Part shown: piece after piece, positions 25,266 through 34,141 of the stretch
Layout of the letters: each line of letters opens with the position of its first letter
Position numbering within the stretch: position 1 is the stretch's first letter
Assembly (NCBI RefSeq): GCF_013002705.1
Contig: NZ_JABEND010000005.1
Span: 248,001 to 312,000 of the forward strand
DNA length: 64,000 bases
Reading direction: 5' to 3'
DNA from: Nakamurella aerolata
GTDB lineage: Bacteria; Actinomycetota; Actinomycetes; Mycobacteriales; Nakamurellaceae
Program-made: the position numbers and the translations under genes
The notes under the pieces: model-generated
The model's input: the letters and a program-made list of their open reading frames with translations, nothing else
The model's database searches: none
Told to the model about the DNA's origin: nothing

Positions 25266-26731
25266 CCGCCGCCGGCTCTTCCACCGAATCGACGCCCGCC
25301 GCGGCCCGGCCGGCTCCGGGGGTGGGCGCTGCTCCGGCCCCCGACGGGCTGAGCATTCTGCCGGTCACCGGGCTGCCCGACTTCCGCCCCGGCGACGATC
25401 TGGCCGCGGCGATCGCCGGCGCCGCCGACTGGATCGCCGACGGCGACGTGGTGGTGGTGACGTCCAAGGTGATCTCGAAGGTCGAGGGCCGGCTGGTCGC
25501 GGCCCCCACCGACCCCGCGGAGCGCGACAGCTTCCGCCGCGAGCTGGTGGCGCAGCAGACCGTCCGGCTGGTGGCGCGGATGGGCAGGTTCGTCATCGTG
25601 GAGAACCCGCTGGGCATCATCGCGGCCGCGGCCGGGATCGATGCCAGCAACGTGCACCGCGACGAGATCGCTTTGCTGCCAACAGATCCGGATGCCTCGG
25701 CCGCCGCGCTGGTGGCGGCGTTCGCCGAGCGCGGGCGCCGGGTTGGGGTGGTGATCACCGACACCATGGGCCGGGCCTGGCGGGCCGGTGTGATCGATGC
25801 GGCCATCGGTGCCGCCGGCCTGCCGGTGCTGGACGATCACCGCGGCGGCGTCGACGACTACGGCAACGAGCTGGTGGTGACGCAGGTGGCCGTCGGCGAC
25901 GAGATCGCGGCGGCGGCCGATCTGGTGAAGGGCAAGCTGTCCGGGGTGCCGGTCGCCGTGGTGCGCGGGCTGGACGCACCCGGCGGCGCGCAGCACCCCG
26001 GTGGCGGCCGCAGCCTGGTGCGCCCTTTCGAGCAGGATCTGTTCCGGCTCGGCACCGACCTGGCGCTGGCCGAGGGTCGCCGCGACGCCACCCGGCTTGC
26101 CGCCGCCGAGCTGGATTTCGTCGATGTCGACGACCGGCACCTCGGCGGGACCAGCGGAACCGGCAGTGCCAGCGAGACCAGCGGTGCCGGCGGAACCGGC
26201 GGAACGGGCGGGGCCGGCAGGACCGAACCCGGTGCCACGCTGCTGACCGGCGAGATTCTGGATGCCACCCACCGCGCTGTCAACGAATTGGACGAGGTGT
26301 TGCCGCCGTCGCTGGCCGGTGTGCAACTCACCGTGAGCGCGACGGCGACCGGGCCGGTGCTGGTGACGGCCAGCGTTCCCGGCGCCAGGGACGACGACCC
26401 GAACGGCATGCCGCCGCTGGTGCGGGTCGGCGCGGTGCTGCAGACGCTGCGTGGACTGTTGTCGGCCGATGGGCTTGCCGCGCAATGGGTTCAACCGCCC
26501 GCGCACGGCGCCGAGCCCGCCGCTGCCGCACCGGACGCTGTCGCTCCGGACGCTGCCGCTCCGGACGGAACCGCATCGAAGAACACCGCACCGGACGGCA
26601 CCGCTCCGAGCGCCGACCTGCCCGAGGTCGAGCGCCCGCCAGGCACAGTGGCCGGACTGCTCGTCGGGCGCCGGCGCCGCGCCGACGAACCGACCAATGC
26701 GCTGGCCGGACCTGGGCCGCAGCTGCCATGA
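25262..26731 (+). CDS. fbiB: F420-0:L-glutamate ligase (FbiB/CofE) with degenerate C-terminal extension
   Basis: A 489-residue protein. Residues ~30-290 are the CofE ligase that adds glutamates to F420-0 ([62 protein letters not shown]). After a Gly/Thr/Ser linker the region ~325-400 keeps only scraps of the FbiB nitroreductase domain ([22 protein letters not shown]), and FMN-binding residues are not evident; residues ~405-455 are Ala/Pro/Asp repeats. So the dehydro-F420 reductase activity of mycobacterial FbiB may be absent or provided elsewhere. It overlaps fbiA by ATGA and precedes the Nudix gene. Confidence 0.88.
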   Translation: MTAAGSSTESTPAAARPAPGVGAAPAPDGLSILPVTGLPDFRPGDDLAAAIAGAADWIADGDVVVVTSKVISKVEGRLVAAPTDPAERDSFRRELVAQQTVRLVARMGRFVIVENPLGIIAAAAGIDASNVHRDEIALLPTDPDASAAALVAAFAERGRRVGVVITDTMGRAWRAGVIDAAIGAAGLPVLDDHRGGVDDYGNELVVTQVAVGDEIAAAADLVKGKLSGVPVAVVRGLDAPGGAQHPGGGRSLVRPFEQDLFRLGTDLALAEGRRDATRLAAAELDFVDVDDRHLGGTSGTGSASETSGAGGTGGTGGAGRTEPGATLLTGEILDATHRAVNELDEVLPPSLAGVQLTVSATATGPVLVTASVPGARDDDPNGMPPLVRVGAVLQTLRGLLSADGLAAQWVQPPAHGAEPAAAAPDAVAPDAAAPDGTASKNTAPDGTAPSADLPEVERPPGTVAGLLVGRRRRADEPTNALAGPGPQLP

Positions 26732-26748
26732 TCGCGCAACTGCCATGA
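26720..26748 (+). repeat. 17-bp duplication at the fbiB-Nudix junction
   Basis: GCAGCTGCCATGA and GCAACTGCCATGA follow each other 17 bp apart. The first ATGA contains the fbiB stop and opens a six-codon frame (MIAQLP) that ends on the second ATGA, which starts the Nudix gene. Confidence 0.85.
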
Positions 26749-27341
26749 CGCACGCCGACCTGCGCGCCGACGCTGCGGCCCGGCTGCAGCGGCCGCTCCC
26801 CGGTGAGGACCCCGGTGCCGCCGCCCTGCGCCAGGCCTTCCTGAGCTACCTGCAGGCTGTACCGAATCCCACCGAAAGGGCCTGCGCGGCAGGGCATCTC
26901 ACCGCCAGCGCGGTGCTGCTGGACGCCACCGGCGAGCGCACCCTGCTCACCCTGCACCCGCGGGTGGGCGCCTGGTTGCAGCTCGGCGGCCACTGTGAGA
27001 ACGCCGACACCACGCTGGCCGGCGCCGCGCTGCGCGAGGCCGCCGAGGAGTCCGGCATCGACGGCCTGACGATCGATCCGGATCCGATTCAGCTGGATGT
27101 GCACCCGGTGACCTGCTCGCTGGGACTTCCCACCCGGCACTTCGACGTCCGGTTTCTGGTCACCGCGCCGCCGGGCGCGACGCCGGTGCGTTCGGCCGAA
27201 TCTGAGCAGCTGGCATGGTGGCCGGTCGATGCCCTGCCCGAGCCGCTCGGCACCGGAGTGCCGGCCGCGTTGCTGGCCGCACTGGGGCGCTACTCGGCGG
27301 CCGCGGGAATCGACGGCTCACCGGCGGCTGCGGACCGGTGA
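26745..27341 (+). CDS. Nudix hydrolase
   Basis: A 198-residue protein with an N-terminal helical region and a Nudix domain of the GGH type (WLQLGGHCEN...AALREAAEESGI), the box of Mg2+-dependent pyrophosphohydrolases. The substrate is not predictable; members next to F420 genes are common in actinobacteria, but I know of no proven F420 role. ATG 26745 overlaps the stop of a six-codon frame copied by the duplication at 26720-26748; the longer upstream frame overlaps fbiB and is spurious. Ends 13 bp from the convergent membrane glycosyltransferase gene. Confidence 0.9.
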   Translation: MTHADLRADAAARLQRPLPGEDPGAAALRQAFLSYLQAVPNPTERACAAGHLTASAVLLDATGERTLLTLHPRVGAWLQLGGHCENADTTLAGAALREAAEESGIDGLTIDPDPIQLDVHPVTCSLGLPTRHFDVRFLVTAPPGATPVRSAESEQLAWWPVDALPEPLGTGVPAALLAALGRYSAAAGIDGSPAAADR

Positions 27342-27354
27342 GCGCGCTGCCGGC

Positions 27355-28872
27355 TCAGACCATCTGGCGATTCACGAAGTACGGCACCATGTTCCACAGC
27401 ACTGCGCCCTGCAACAGCACCACCGCGGCCAGCATCGGGGCCGGCAGCCGGCGCAGCAGCGGGACCGCCAGCACCACGAACGCCTCGGACCGGTAGGTGC
27501 TGGCCTGGCCGCCGGCCACCAGCGGTACCAGCCAGGCCCCGAACGCCAGCAGCGCAAGCAGCAGATCCATCGCGTCCACCCGCGCGGCCAGCCAACGCGA
27601 GCAGCCGCCCAGCCAGAACCGTTGCGGCCCAGCCTGATCAGCACCGTCACGCCCGCCACCAGGGTCGCTGCCGCCCCTGGTCGGGAGCGGGCGCCCGAGC
27701 CCGGCGAGCTGGGCCAGCACGATGCCGAGCACCAGCACAATCACCCCGAAGGTCAGCAGGGTCTGCCAGGCCGCGGCGGTGCGGAACTCGGAGGCGTTGT
27801 GCCACAGCGGTTTGAGCCGATCGGCAAAGGTGTGCAGCGGGTTGCCAGGGTCGATCTGATAGCGCTGGGTGAAGCGGAAGTAGCCGTCCCACATGCCGGC
27901 CGGCCACTGCATCTGCAGCAGCACCAGCCCGAATCCGGCGGCCGCTCCCCCGGCCGCGGCCAGCGCCGAGCGGCGGCGTCGTCCGGTCAATACCAGCACC
28001 GCCACCGCCAGCATCGCCGGAACTGCCACCACCGACGTCAGGTAGGCGTTGCCGGCGACCAGCGCGCAGCCGAAAGCGGCCGGCGTCGCCCAGCGCCAGC
28101 GCGAGCGGATCACGAAGTACACCGACCACAGCAGCCCGGCCAGCGCCAGGCTCAACGGGAAGGCGGCAGCGAAGTACACCGCGCCGGTCACCGTGCCACC
28201 GGCGGCAAGCGTCAGCCAGCGCCGGGCCGGCCCGGCGCCGGTGGTGAGCCGCCAGAGCGCACACAGCAGCAGGTACCAGGCGATCCAGCCGATCCAGAGC
28301 TGCCCGGTGTAGCTGGACACGCCGGTGACCCGGCTCAGCAGCCGGCCAAGGGTCGGGTAACCGGGGAACCAACCGACGTTGCCGGCGAACCAGTCCTGCG
28401 GTGCGATCCAGCCGGGTCGCGGCCTGGCATCGCCGGGCGGGCCCACCCAGTACCCGTGGTCGGCGATGTCGTTGTACCAGTTGGAATCCCAGCGGGCCCA
28501 GCTCTCGACCGCGAACCAGCGCGGCAGCCGGTATCCGGCTCGGACGGCGAGGAACCCGAAGCTGGCCAGCAACGCCAGCAGCGGCGGCAGCCAGTTGTTG
28601 GCGGTGAGCCACCGCAGCCATGCCGGTCCGGCACCTACGGCACCGGTCCCGCGGCGAGCTGCGCCGGTTCCGCGGCGAGCGGGTCCGGCGCCGCGGCGGG
28701 AGGCGCCCGCCCCCGGGCGCCAGGCGCGGCTCCCGCTGCGGGCGCTGGCGGAGCGCCGTGACCGGGCGGGCTTGGCCGTGGATTCGGCCTGGGATCCGGC
28801 CCGGGACTCGCCCCGGGAAGCGTCCGGGGAGGACGCAGCGGAAGCGGCCGAGCGCTGCCGAGCAGGAGGCAC
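27355..28872 (-). CDS. GT-C type membrane mannosyltransferase-like protein (PIG-V-like)
   Basis: About 505 residues. After ~90 disordered Arg/Ala/Gly-rich residues (repeats such as ARRGTGA) come ~11 hydrophobic segments. The first loop has RWDSNWYNDIADHGYW, matching the acidic first-loop motif of polyprenyl-phosphate-sugar dependent GT-C enzymes of the PIG-V/mannosyltransferase type, and GWFPGYPTLGRLLS follows. It probably transfers mannose or another sugar outside the membrane. The start is uncertain: the frame is open to 29085, but GTG 28872 is preceded by a GGGGGTGG stretch and leaves the 29022-29070 array upstream. Convergent with the Nudix gene. Confidence 0.8.
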   Translation of the reverse strand: MPPARQRSAASAASSPDASRGESRAGSQAESTAKPARSRRSASARSGSRAWRPGAGASRRGAGPARRGTGAARRGTGAVGAGPAWLRWLTANNWLPPLLALLASFGFLAVRAGYRLPRWFAVESWARWDSNWYNDIADHGYWVGPPGDARPRPGWIAPQDWFAGNVGWFPGYPTLGRLLSRVTGVSSYTGQLWIGWIAWYLLLCALWRLTTGAGPARRWLTLAAGGTVTGAVYFAAAFPLSLALAGLLWSVYFVIRSRWRWATPAAFGCALVAGNAYLTSVVAVPAMLAVAVLVLTGRRRRSALAAAGGAAAGFGLVLLQMQWPAGMWDGYFRFTQRYQIDPGNPLHTFADRLKPLWHNASEFRTAAAWQTLLTFGVIVLVLGIVLAQLAGLGRPLPTRGGSDPGGGRDGADQAGPQRFWLGGCSRWLAARVDAMDLLLALLAFGAWLVPLVAGGQASTYRSEAFVVLAVPLLRRLPAPMLAAVVLLQGAVLWNMVPYFVNRQMV

Positions 28873-29021
28873 CCGCCCACCCCCATCCGATCGCCGGGCC
28901 GCACCGAACTTCTTCCGGTGAACTTCCGTCGGTGGCGTGACGACGGTCGCCCTCGCCCGTCCCAGTATCGCGACACGCCACCGGACGCGGCGCCCCGCCC
29001 CGTCCGCGACGTATGGTCGCT

Positions 29022-29070
29022 GTGACCAATGTGACAGTTGTGACAACAGTGACTCCGCCGCGACCGTGAC
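29022..29070. promoter_or_regulatory. Tandem array of GTGAC boxes with 9-bp phasing
   Basis: GTGAC occurs at 29022, 29031, 29040, 29049 and 29066, i.e. every 9 bp for four copies and then after 17. On the minus strand these are GTCAC(A) direct repeats, the last reading GGTCACAGCG, similar to the GTCACAGCG motif I recall for the response regulator MtrA. It lies between the divergent GT-C gene and the 59-codon gene, so it may be a shared operator. Confidence 0.5.
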
Positions 29071-29138
29071 AACGCGCGACCACACCCGTCAAACCACCCG
29101 ACACCCGCACGCGACGACCGCACAGGAAAGGCCTTCCG

Positions 29139-29318
29139 ATGAAGCCGATGGCCAGAGCCGCCGTCATCTTTCACTGGGCGCATGCACGCCAGCCGATGGC
29201 CGTGCTGCCCGACCAGGTGCTCTCACCGATGGACGCCCAGCGCACCGTCACCATCAGCCGCAAGGTGATCGACGAGTGCGACCGCCGGGCCGCCTCGTCC
29301 CGCCCCAGCGCCAGCTGA
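29139..29318 (+). CDS. Small 59-residue protein of unknown function
   Basis: ATG 29139 begins MKPMARAAVIFHWAHARQPM and ends with TGA at 29316. A strong ribosome site AGGAAAGG lies 8 nt upstream, and about 54 of 59 codons end in G or C, matching real genes of the window. The sequence has no TM helix or signal peptide and ends in a Ser/Arg/Ala tail; I recognise no domain. It is alone on the plus strand between minus-strand glycosyltransferase genes, behind the GTGAC array, and is followed by ~20-bp tandem repeats. Confidence 0.6.
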   Translation: MKPMARAAVIFHWAHARQPMAVLPDQVLSPMDAQRTVTISRKVIDECDRRAASSRPSAS

Positions 29319-29405
29319 CCCGCCCCAGCGCCAGCCGACCCGGCCCAGCACCAACTGATCCGCATCAAGCACCAGCTGACCACCCCAAGCACCAGCGTGA
29401 CGCGC
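29302..29405. repeat. Five imperfect ~20-bp tandem repeats
   Basis: The unit approximates CCCCAGCACCAGCTGACC and recurs about five times with drift. It starts in the last codons of the 59-residue gene and runs to 27 bp before the end of the GT-C gene on the other strand. Function unknown; no hairpin terminator is obvious in the gap 29319-29431. Confidence 0.7.
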
Positions 29406-29431
29406 GGCAACCCTCACCTACCGCCCGGCAG

Positions 29432-31093
29432 TTAGGCGAGCCGGCCGCCCTCCGCGGATCGGATCGGATCGGCTGCCCGGTGCGCTGCGCTGGGCGGATG
29501 AGCGACGGGATCGGGGCCATCGGTGGGCGGGACGGTGAACTGCGAGCCGGTCGGCGCCGGAACCGCCGGCGCCGAACCTGCAGGCGCCGGCACTGTCGAC
29601 GCCGGCGCGTCATCCGTCGATCGCCAAGGGCGCGGGGCGGGTTCCGTCGGCATCTGCGCCACCACGATGACCAAGCCGACCGCGAAGGCCACCATCAGCG
29701 CCATCACGATCGGCACCGGAACACCACCGGCCGTGTTCTGATTCAACGACCAGCCGAATCCCCACTGGTAGCGGTAGAGCCACTGCACGCCGGGCAGCAG
29801 CGCCGCCACCAGCAGCAGGGCAAGGCCCCACCGGCGCCAGCGCACCGGGAGGGCCATCAGGCCGCACGCCACCAACAGCGCGAAACCCAGCAGGGCGGGA
29901 AGAAAATAACGGGCGGCGCTACCGCCGGTCCCGGTCCGGTAGAGCACGAACATGGCGTAGGTGCCGACGAACTGGGCGGCGACGACGCCGACCACCGCGA
30001 TCAGCTGCCAGGTGACCGCTCGCCGCCGCAGCGCTCGCACCAACAGCACCGCAGCGCCGATCACACCGGCGGCCATTGCAACGGCGGCGGCGCCCCTGCC
30101 GATCTCGAAATAGGGGTGGAACACCCTGGCCGAGGCATGGGTGAACCACTGCGGCTGCCACAGTCCGAGGGACGGGTCGGTGCGGATGATGTGCCAGACG
30201 GACAGCTGGTGCCTTCCCAGGTTTTCCGCGGCCCAGTCCGGATGGCCACCGGTCCAGCCGCCGGTCAGTCTGATGTTGCGCAGATAGAACCAGCCGGCGC
30301 CGGCGGCCGCGGCCAGCGCCGGGACCGCCCCGGCCAACCCGGCCGCCAACCACCGTCGCGCCTGGCCACCCTGGGCGCCGCGCCAACCGGCGATGGCCAC
30401 CGCAAGCACCAGCAGGGCAACCATGATGACGGTGTTCGCCCTGGTCAGCAGCAATCCCACCGCGACGACGGCGGCAGCCGTCAGCCGCCGGGCGGTCAGC
30501 CCGGCCCACAGCACCGTTGCGGCGATGCCGGAGCCCAGCGCGATGAAGACCACCGCCAGCTCGTCGTTGTAGAAGGCGGCGACCCTGATCAGCGGACTCA
30601 CCGCCGCCGCCACGGCGGTACCGATGTACGTCCAGCTTCGCGCCCGTTGTCCAGGGGCGATGCGGGAGATCGCCCAGGCGATCGCGATCAGTGCCACCAC
30701 TGCGATGACGGTGTTGAGGCTGCGCCCCACCAGGTTCGCTGTCTCCGGATGACCAGCGGCCAGCAGCGGCCCGACGAACGGCGCGGCGAGCAGGTAGAAC
30801 AACGGCGGGTGTTGGGCGGTCCACTGCACCGGAGGCGACTTCTCGACCTGCAGCAGCAGGCCGTTCTCGAACACCGGCAGGCGCCCGTTCCACACCTGGC
30901 AGGCGTAGTCGAGGTGCGCGACCTCGTGGCTGTTGGGCAGCTGGACCTGGGTGAATCCGGTCGCCAACGCAATCGCGGCGAACATCAGCAGGATGGGGGC
31001 GACCAGGCGCGTCACCGTCAACAGCGGCAGGAACCGCACCGGGTCGGTGACCCGCTGCTGTCCGGCCGGCGGCCGCCCCCCTGGCAGCGTCAC
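29432..31093 (-). CDS. Polytopic GT-C-like membrane glycosyltransferase (copy A)
   Basis: A 553-residue protein with ~11-12 TM helices and a ~90-residue Pro/Ala-rich cytosolic tail. The first loop carries SHEVAHLDYACQVWNGRLPVF, and the next QHPPLFYLLAAPFVGP; these paired motifs (acidic/His loop and QHPPLxY) are shared with its neighbour at 31090 and with the DUF2142 proteins at 34142 and 36983, suggesting one superfamily using lipid-linked sugars. GTG 31093 overlaps the restored stop codon of the upstream copy (GTGA). Predicted last gene of the rmlA-DUF2142-manC-GT-C-GT-C series. Substrate unknown. Confidence 0.82.
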   Translation of the reverse strand: MTLPGGRPPAGQQRVTDPVRFLPLLTVTRLVAPILLMFAAIALATGFTQVQLPNSHEVAHLDYACQVWNGRLPVFENGLLLQVEKSPPVQWTAQHPPLFYLLAAPFVGPLLAAGHPETANLVGRSLNTVIAVVALIAIAWAISRIAPGQRARSWTYIGTAVAAAVSPLIRVAAFYNDELAVVFIALGSGIAATVLWAGLTARRLTAAAVVAVGLLLTRANTVIMVALLVLAVAIAGWRGAQGGQARRWLAAGLAGAVPALAAAAGAGWFYLRNIRLTGGWTGGHPDWAAENLGRHQLSVWHIIRTDPSLGLWQPQWFTHASARVFHPYFEIGRGAAAVAMAAGVIGAAVLLVRALRRRAVTWQLIAVVGVVAAQFVGTYAMFVLYRTGTGGSAARYFLPALLGFALLVACGLMALPVRWRRWGLALLLVAALLPGVQWLYRYQWGFGWSLNQNTAGGVPVPIVMALMVAFAVGLVIVVAQMPTEPAPRPWRSTDDAPASTVPAPAGSAPAVPAPTGSQFTVPPTDGPDPVAHPPSAAHRAADPIRSAEGGRLA

Positions 31094-32939
31094 GGCAGCT
31101 GCCCGCGCCCTGCCGGGTCGCCTGCCACCGGGTCGCCTGCCACCGAGTCACCGGGCTTGACGCTGCCGATGGACCGGGTCGGCTGGTCGAGGCTGTGGCT
31201 GTCCGCCGAGCCGCCGGGACGGGCATCGCCGAGACCGTCACCGAAACCGTCGCCCCGCTCGCCATCGGCGCCGGCAACACCGGGGCCGTCCGTGCGCTGC
31301 TCCCGCCGGCCGCGGCGTCATCGTCAGCGCCGGCAGCGCTGACCGCAGCGCCGGCATCAACTGGCTGGGGCCCCTGGGGTTCCGAGCCGGGCCGGCCACG
31401 ATCGGTCGACCCGGACAGCATCGCGTGCTCGTCCACCGGATAACGGACGATGAACAGCACCAGCCCAACGGCGAACACCACCCAGAGCAGCCACAGCGTC
31501 CACACCGGCAGCGTCGCGCCGGTGGTCGAACCCCACCCCCAGCCGTACTTCTTCTGGTAGCCGACGATCGCCTGCGCCCCGGGGAACCACACCAGCAGCA
31601 CCGCGACGGCGGCCGCGACCTTGCGCGCTCTTGGCGGGATGACCATCAGCAGGCAGGCACCGAGCATGGCCATCGGCAACACCGCTGGAAGGAAGTAGCG
31701 GGCGCCGGTTCCGCCGCTGTTCATCCGGAAAACCACATACATGGCGAAGGTTCCCAGGAACTGGGCAAGCAGGCCGAGCGCGATCAACACCTGTTGGACT
31801 CGCAGGCGACCGGCGGAGAACCGCCGTGCCATCAGGCCGAGCGCGGCCAACGGCCCGGCCACCAGCATCACCCCTGCGGTCCAGCGGCCCACCTGGAACC
31901 CGGGCCGGTAGAACCCCGAGCCGGAGTAGGCGTACCAGTGCGCTTGCAGCAGCCGCAGCGATTGATCGGTTCTGAATACTTCACCGGCGGTCAGGTACTT
32001 CCGGTGCAGGTTCTTGATCGCCCAGTCGGCGTCGCCGCCCGTCCAGCTGCCGGTGAGCCGGATGTTGCGGAGATAGAACCAGCCGGCAAAGACCACAACG
32101 GCGATGACGGGAACCAGCGCCGAGAGCACCGCCCGGCCGAGCCGGGCCGGCCAGGCCAGCTCGGTGCGATGGATCAGCACCGCTACCCCGATACCTGCCA
32201 CCAGCAGCGCGACGGTGACGATGCTGTTCGATCGGGTCAGCATCGCCATCGCCGCGACCGCCGCGGACGCGATCAGCCGCCGCGTGGTGACTCCGGCGTT
32301 GAGCACCGTTGCGGCGACCCCGATGGTCAGCGCGGTGGACAGCACCGCGAGGTTGTCGTTGTAGAAGCTGCCGCCGGTGCGGATCAACGGGCTGATCGCC
32401 GAGGCGAACAGCATGGTGCTGGCCGCCCAGCCGCGCGCCCTGCGCCCCGGCAACACCCGCGACGCTGCCCAGCCGATGGCAAAGACCGCTGCCACCGTGA
32501 CGACGGCGTTGAAGCCGCGTCCGAACATGTCCGCGTACCAGGCGTGATCGGCGTCGATCAACGGCCCGACAAACCACGCGGTCAGCACGTAGAACAGCGG
32601 CGGGTGCTGGGAGACCCACTGCACCGCGGGCGGTGAATAGGCCGGATCCCGCCAGAGCAGGCCGTCATGAAACACCGGCAGCTGGCCGTGCCAGATCTGG
32701 TACGCGTAGTCCAGATGGGCAAGCTCGTCGGCGCTGAAAATGGGCTTCAGAATGATCGCCAGCATCAGTTGAGCGGCCATCATGGTCAGCGCTATCGGCC
32801 AACCGAGCCGAAGAATCTCGCGCCAGCGCAGAAACACCATCGGCACCGATCCGGCGCCGCCGTCCGTCCGCCGCGCCGCCGACCCGGCCTGCTGGTAGCG
32901 GCCCTGGTCGGTCAGCTCCTTGTCAGGTGAGGTCCACAC
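31090..32939 (-). CDS. Polytopic GT-C-like membrane glycosyltransferase (copy B), apparent frameshift near its end
   Basis: About 560 residues of coherent coding sequence with ~11 TM helices, FSADELAHLDYAYQIWHGQL in the first loop, then QHPPLFYVLTAWFVGPL and NIRLTGSWTGGDADWA, all closely matching copy A (NIRLTGGWTGGHPDWA). As given, the frame does not stop but runs 1.2 kb out of phase through copy A. Third-position GC shows the true frame changing by -1 around 31206-31225; the new frame ends GDPAGRGQLP with TGA at 31092-31090, overlapping the start of copy A. The start is ambiguous (GTG 32939 or ATG 32840). A one-base deletion in the sequence, or a genuine mutation, is the simplest cause. Confidence 0.75.
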
Positions 32940-34020
32940 GGCCGGTCGCTTTCAGCTCGTCGACCAGCCGTTTGACGTCCTGGGCTCGTTCCACCGTGGT
33001 GACCAGCAGCGCGTCGGGGGTGTCCACCACGACGACGTTCTCGGTGCCGATGGTCGCCACCAGCCGTCCCGTCCCCGGGATCACGACGCCGGCGCCGTCG
33101 GCCATCACCATGGCCTGGTCACCGAGCACCGCGGTGCCGGCCGCTGTCCTGGGCAGCCAGCGAGCCAGCGACCCGAAACTTCCGATGTCGTCCCACTGGA
33201 AATCGCCCGGGACGACGGCCATCCGGCCGGCGGCCGCCGCCGGTTCGGCAACAGCGTGGTCAATGGTGATCTTGGTGAGCTGCGGCCAGCGCTCGGGCAT
33301 CGACGCCGGGTCGGCGGCGATCTCGCGGAGCGCGGTGGCCATCGCCGGCAGCTGCTCGGCCAACAGGTCCAACAGAACCCCGGCCTTGACCACGTACATG
33401 CCGGCGTTCCAGCGGTACTCACCGGATTCCAGATAACCGGCCGCGGTGGGTCCGTCCGGCTTCTCGACGAACGAGGCGACCGCCCTGGCCGCCGGGGCGT
33501 CCGGCAGCGCCATCGACTCGCCCGCCCTGATGTACCCGAACTCGGTCGCCGGATAACTCGGTTCGATGCCGATGGTCACCACGAACCCTTGGCGGGCGAC
33601 CGAGATGGCTTGCCCCACTTCACGTTCGAAGGTCTCGGAGTCCCCCACCACATGATCGGCGGCGAACGACCCGATGACGGCCTCCGGATCGATCCGCTCG
33701 ATCAGCGCCGCTGCCAGGCCGATCGCCGGCATCGAATCACGGCCGGACGGTTCGGTCACCAGTTGGTCGCGCGGGATGTCCGGCAGCTGCTCGCGAACCG
33801 CGGCGATGTGTGATTCGCCGGTCACCACCATGATCTGGTCGCCGCACAGCGGCCGAAGCCGGTCGACGGTTTGCTGCAGCAGGGTGCGGCCGGTGCCGAG
33901 CAGATCGAGCAAGAACTTCGGTCGGGTCGATCGCGACAGCGGCCAGAGCCGCGTCCCCGAACCTCCGGCTGGGATGACGGCCCAGAACCCACTGTGAGAA
34001 ATAACGTCCTCCTGACCCAT
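32923..34020 (-). CDS. manC: Mannose-1-phosphate guanylyltransferase
   Basis: A 365-residue nucleotidyltransferase producing GDP-mannose from mannose-1-phosphate and GTP. The N-terminal signature GGSGTRLWPLSRSTRPKFLLDLLG, the GRDSMPAIGLAA segment, FAADHVV and FVEKPD are intact; no fused isomerase domain, so it is the short actinobacterial type (Rv3264c). ATG 34020 chosen; no strong ribosome site there, while AGGAGG occurs just inside the coding region. The end overlaps the start region of copy B of the GT-C gene by 17 bp. Works with manA (16602) and manB (19406). Confidence 0.95.
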   Translation of the reverse strand: MGQEDVISHSGFWAVIPAGGSGTRLWPLSRSTRPKFLLDLLGTGRTLLQQTVDRLRPLCGDQIMVVTGESHIAAVREQLPDIPRDQLVTEPSGRDSMPAIGLAAALIERIDPEAVIGSFAADHVVGDSETFEREVGQAISVARQGFVVTIGIEPSYPATEFGYIRAGESMALPDAPAARAVASFVEKPDGPTAAGYLESGEYRWNAGMYVVKAGVLLDLLAEQLPAMATALREIAADPASMPERWPQLTKITIDHAVAEPAAAAGRMAVVPGDFQWDDIGSFGSLARWLPRTAAGTAVLGDQAMVMADGAGVVIPGTGRLVATIGTENVVVVDTPDALLVTTVERAQDVKRLVDELKATGRVDLT

Positions 34021-34141
34021 CGTCGCGACAACCCCGACGCGCCCCGAGCGCGGCCGGAACTCATCATAGGACCGCGAAAAGGAGATTCCGGCCATCCACG
34101 CGTCCGGCGTACCCGGGCCGGAAACCGCTCCGGCGGTGAGC

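Noticed and set aside
29919-31089. Out-of-phase continuation of GT-C copy B through copy A, giving a 1006-codon frame
   Set aside because: Third-position GC and homology support copy A in this stretch; the continuation is Arg/Gly-rich nonsense caused by the apparent frameshift.
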